From the NCBI RefSeq assembly GCF_001514065.1, contig NZ_KQ948425.1, positions 302,067 through 366,066 on the forward strand: DNA of 64,000 bases, given 5' to 3'. The number at the start of each line of letters is the position of its first letter. Within the stretch, counting starts at the first letter, position 1. The stretch comes from Streptomyces antibioticus (lineage in GTDB: Bacteria > Actinomycetota > Actinomycetes > Streptomycetales > Streptomycetaceae). The notes beneath the pieces are model-generated. The model was not told where the DNA came from. It worked only from the letters and a program-made list of their open reading frames with translations, and searched no databases. Below are positions 62,313 to 64,000 of this stretch, one piece after another. Position numbers and translations under genes: made by a program.

Positions 62313-63622
62313 AGCCGCTCCAGCCCCTCGTACCACGGACGCGTGGTCATCGGCAGACCGCTGTCGCCCCCGGGGCCCGGCCGGGCGCTCAGGATCTGGT
62401 CGACGCCCATCCGCCCCTCCTCGAAGGCCAGCGCCCCGCCGACCAGATAGAGCCGCCACACCCGCGCGGTCTCCTCCCCCACCATGCCGACGAACTCCTC
62501 CCAGCGTTCCTCCAGCGTGTGGTGCCAGGCGCCGACGCTGCGGACGTAGTGCTCGCGCAGCGACTCGGTGTGCCGGACCTCCAGTCCCGCCTGCTCCAGC
62601 AGGGCCACGGTCTGTCCGAGTGGACGCATGTGCATGTCCGGGGCGATGTACGCCTCGATGAAGGCACCGCCGCCGGGGGCGCCCGGGCCGCGTGACATCT
62701 GCTGCACCAGTACGCGCCCGCACGGCCGGACGAGACGGTGCAGTGCGGCGGCGAAGGCCGGGTACTCGGCGTCGCCGACGTGCTCGCCCATCTCGATGGT
62801 GGAGACGGCGTCGTAGCCGCCGCCCTTGATGTCCCGGTAGTCCTGGCAGACCACTTCCACCCGTTCGGTCAGCCCGCGTTCGCGCACCCGCTCGCGCACG
62901 TACGCCGCCTGCTCCCGGGCCAGCGTCACGGCGGTGACGAGCGCCCCGTGCCGTTCGGCCGCGTGCAGGGTGAGCGAGCCCCAGCCGCAGCCGATGTCCA
63001 GCAGCCGGGCGCCGGGTTTCAGGGCGAGCTTGCGGCAGATCAGCTCCAGCTTGGCCCGCTGGGCGTCGGCGGGCGTGAAGCCGGGGTCGTCGACGGCCCA
63101 GTAGCCGCACGAGTAGGCCATCGTCTCGTCGAGGAGGAGGGCGTAGAAGTCGTTGGACAGGTCGTAGTGATGGCTGATGGCGGCCCGGTCGCGGGCCCGG
63201 CTGTGCAGTCCGCCGCGCAGGCGCGCCTGGGAGGCGGGGGCGGCGGGGCGGGGGCCGACCGCGCCGAGCCGTGCGGCGGTGGCCAGGGCGCGGACCCGGT
63301 CGACGGGGTTGAGGCGGGGCGGACGCAGGCCGCGCTCGCGCTGGGCGGCCCACACCGTCCGCAGACTCTGGGCGAGATCGCCCTCGAGGTCGAGTTCGCC
63401 GGTGACGTACGCCTGGGCCAGGCCCAGTTCGCCGGGCTGCCACAGGAGGCGGCGCAGCGCGCGCCGGGAGTGCAGGACGGCCACCGGAGCGTCGGCGGGG
63501 CCGGTCTCACTGCCGTCCCACGCCCGCAGCCGTACCGGCAGCGGGCCGCCGAGCAGGTCCTCGGCGAGGGCGGCGAGCCGGTGGGCGGCACCCGTGACCT
63601 TGCTGGGGGCGATGGTGCTCAT
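62309..63622 (-). CDS. Cyclopropane-fatty-acyl-phospholipid synthase family methyltransferase
   Basis: A 437-residue enzyme. The N-terminal about 130 residues form the lipid-binding region (LHSRRALRRLLWQPGELGLA). The catalytic domain begins with AISHHYDLSNDFYALLLDET and has MAYSCGYW, the SAM motif LLDIGCGWGSLTLHAAERHG, EMGEHVGDAEYPAF and the C-terminal YLVGGALAFEEGRMGVDQI. It adds methylene or methyl groups to unsaturated membrane lipids. Confidence 0.95.
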   Translation of the reverse strand: MSTIAPSKVTGAAHRLAALAEDLLGGPLPVRLRAWDGSETGPADAPVAVLHSRRALRRLLWQPGELGLAQAYVTGELDLEGDLAQSLRTVWAAQRERGLRPPRLNPVDRVRALATAARLGAVGPRPAAPASQARLRGGLHSRARDRAAISHHYDLSNDFYALLLDETMAYSCGYWAVDDPGFTPADAQRAKLELICRKLALKPGARLLDIGCGWGSLTLHAAERHGALVTAVTLAREQAAYVRERVRERGLTERVEVVCQDYRDIKGGGYDAVSTIEMGEHVGDAEYPAFAAALHRLVRPCGRVLVQQMSRGPGAPGGGAFIEAYIAPDMHMRPLGQTVALLEQAGLEVRHTESLREHYVRSVGAWHHTLEERWEEFVGMVGEETARVWRLYLVGGALAFEEGRMGVDQILSARPGPGGDSGLPMTTRPWYEGLERL

Positions 63623-64000
63623 CGGTCGGGGTTCTCCTTCGTGAACAGGTACTGCTGGACGTCGAGGTAACCGGCCCGGAAACCGGCCTCGGAGTAGGCC
63701 AGATAGAAGGTCCACAGGCGGCGGAAGGTCTCGTCGAAGCCCAGCGCCTCCACATCCGGGGCACGTTCGGTGAAGCGTTCCCGCCACAGGCGCAGCGTCT
63801 CGGCGTAGTGCGCGCCGAAGGCGTCGCGGCGGGCGGGACGCAGGCGGGTGTGGTCGCGGACCGTCTCCTCGATCGCCTGGGTGGACGGGATGAGGCCGCC
63901 GGGGAAGACGTACTTGTGGATCCAGGTGAAGGTGTCCCGGGATGCGAGCATCCGCTCGTGCGGCATGGTGATGGTCTGGAGCGCGACCCGGCCCCCCGGT
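63619..64000 (-). CDS. Cyclopropane synthase-like methyltransferase, 5' end beyond window
   Basis: The visible C-terminal about 126 residues read GGRVALQTITMPHERMLASR, TWIHKYVFPGGLIPSTQAIE, FDETFRRLWTFYLAYSEAGF and RAGYLDVQQYLFTKE, the last part of a Cfa/UfaA1-type methyltransferase. It overlaps the next gene by ATGA and is the upstream partner of the second cfa-type gene. The start lies outside the window to the right. Confidence 0.9.
   Translation of the reverse strand, partial: PGGRVALQTITMPHERMLASRDTFTWIHKYVFPGGLIPSTQAIEETVRDHTRLRPARRDAFGAHYAETLRLWRERFTERAPDVEALGFDETFRRLWTFYLAYSEAGFRAGYLDVQQYLFTKENPDR

Noticed and set aside
1-64000. CRISPR arrays, rRNA or complete tRNA genes, replication origin
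   Set aside because: I saw no regularly spaced repeats, no rRNA-like sequence and no full cloverleaf anywhere in the window.

Overview
This is high-GC actinobacterial DNA, almost certainly from a Streptomyces species. The genes have GC-rich third codon positions, frequent GTG starts, 4-base ATGA/GTGA stop-start overlaps and typical Streptomyces families: an isorenieratene-type carotenoid cluster, DUF4383, an AfsA-like protein, SigK/RskA, Asp23/AmaP genes and a RpiR regulator. The mix of complete operons, many broken gene fragments and transposase scraps suggests an accessory, chromosome-arm-like region. That location is an inference.

Layout. 0-8 kb: a secreted protein cut by the window edge, a frameshifted SnoaL/NTF2-like gene, a two-gene conflict module (EACC1 adaptor plus caspase-like protease with WD40 repeats), gene remnants (AtuA, ketopantoate reductase, IS5-type transposase) and an AfsA-like hotdog protein. 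7.5-17 kb: DUF4383 membrane protein and the carotenoid cluster, with crtE-crtI-crtB plus a Rieske/DUF5914 gene on the minus strand and crtY-crtT-crtU divergent on the plus strand. These can carry the pathway from GGPP through lycopene and beta-carotene to an aromatic carotenoid. 17-29.4 kb: a patchwork of intact stress or detoxification genes (RidA-ABM fusion with a divergent LysR gene, ABM monooxygenase, MBL hydrolase with a divergent HxlR gene, secreted lyase-like protein, DUF6131) lying among broken LysR, ArsR, TetR, transposase, copper monooxygenase and PAP2 pieces, plus a low-GC Tat-exported amidohydrolase.

29.4-39.5 kb: a light/carotenoid-flavoured neighbourhood with a FAD amine-oxidase-like protein, an Fe-S cryptochrome/photolyase retaining all four cluster cysteines, a UBP zinc finger-DUF427 fusion, two divergent glycosyltransferases (one CrtX-like), YqjF and SDR genes and a SRPBCC protein. 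39.8-42.9 kb: a GAF-ANTAR regulator, a membrane Ser/Thr kinase and a PAP2 phosphatase.

43-51 kb: the most interesting block. A RpiR regulator and two different exported cyanophycinase-like (S51) peptidases flank a translationally coupled operon of polar amino-acid ABC transporter genes and an M20 peptidase. Matching ATACA/TGTAT sites lie upstream of the regulator and in the divergent operon promoter region. I read it as a candidate system for degrading external cyanophycin (poly-Asp-Arg), importing the dipeptide and splitting it.

51-61.5 kb: an envelope-stress region with SigK-RskA, a HTH membrane protein, a second ECF sigma operon containing a fusion of an anti-sigma-like zinc motif with an Asp23-type domain, a molybdopterin oxidoreductase, a fasciclin lipoprotein followed by a strong terminator, then Asp23-DUF2273-Asp23/DUF6286-AmaP-YihY genes. 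61.5-64 kb: DUF1295 and two cyclopropane-fatty-acid-synthase-type methyltransferase genes, the last running off the window.
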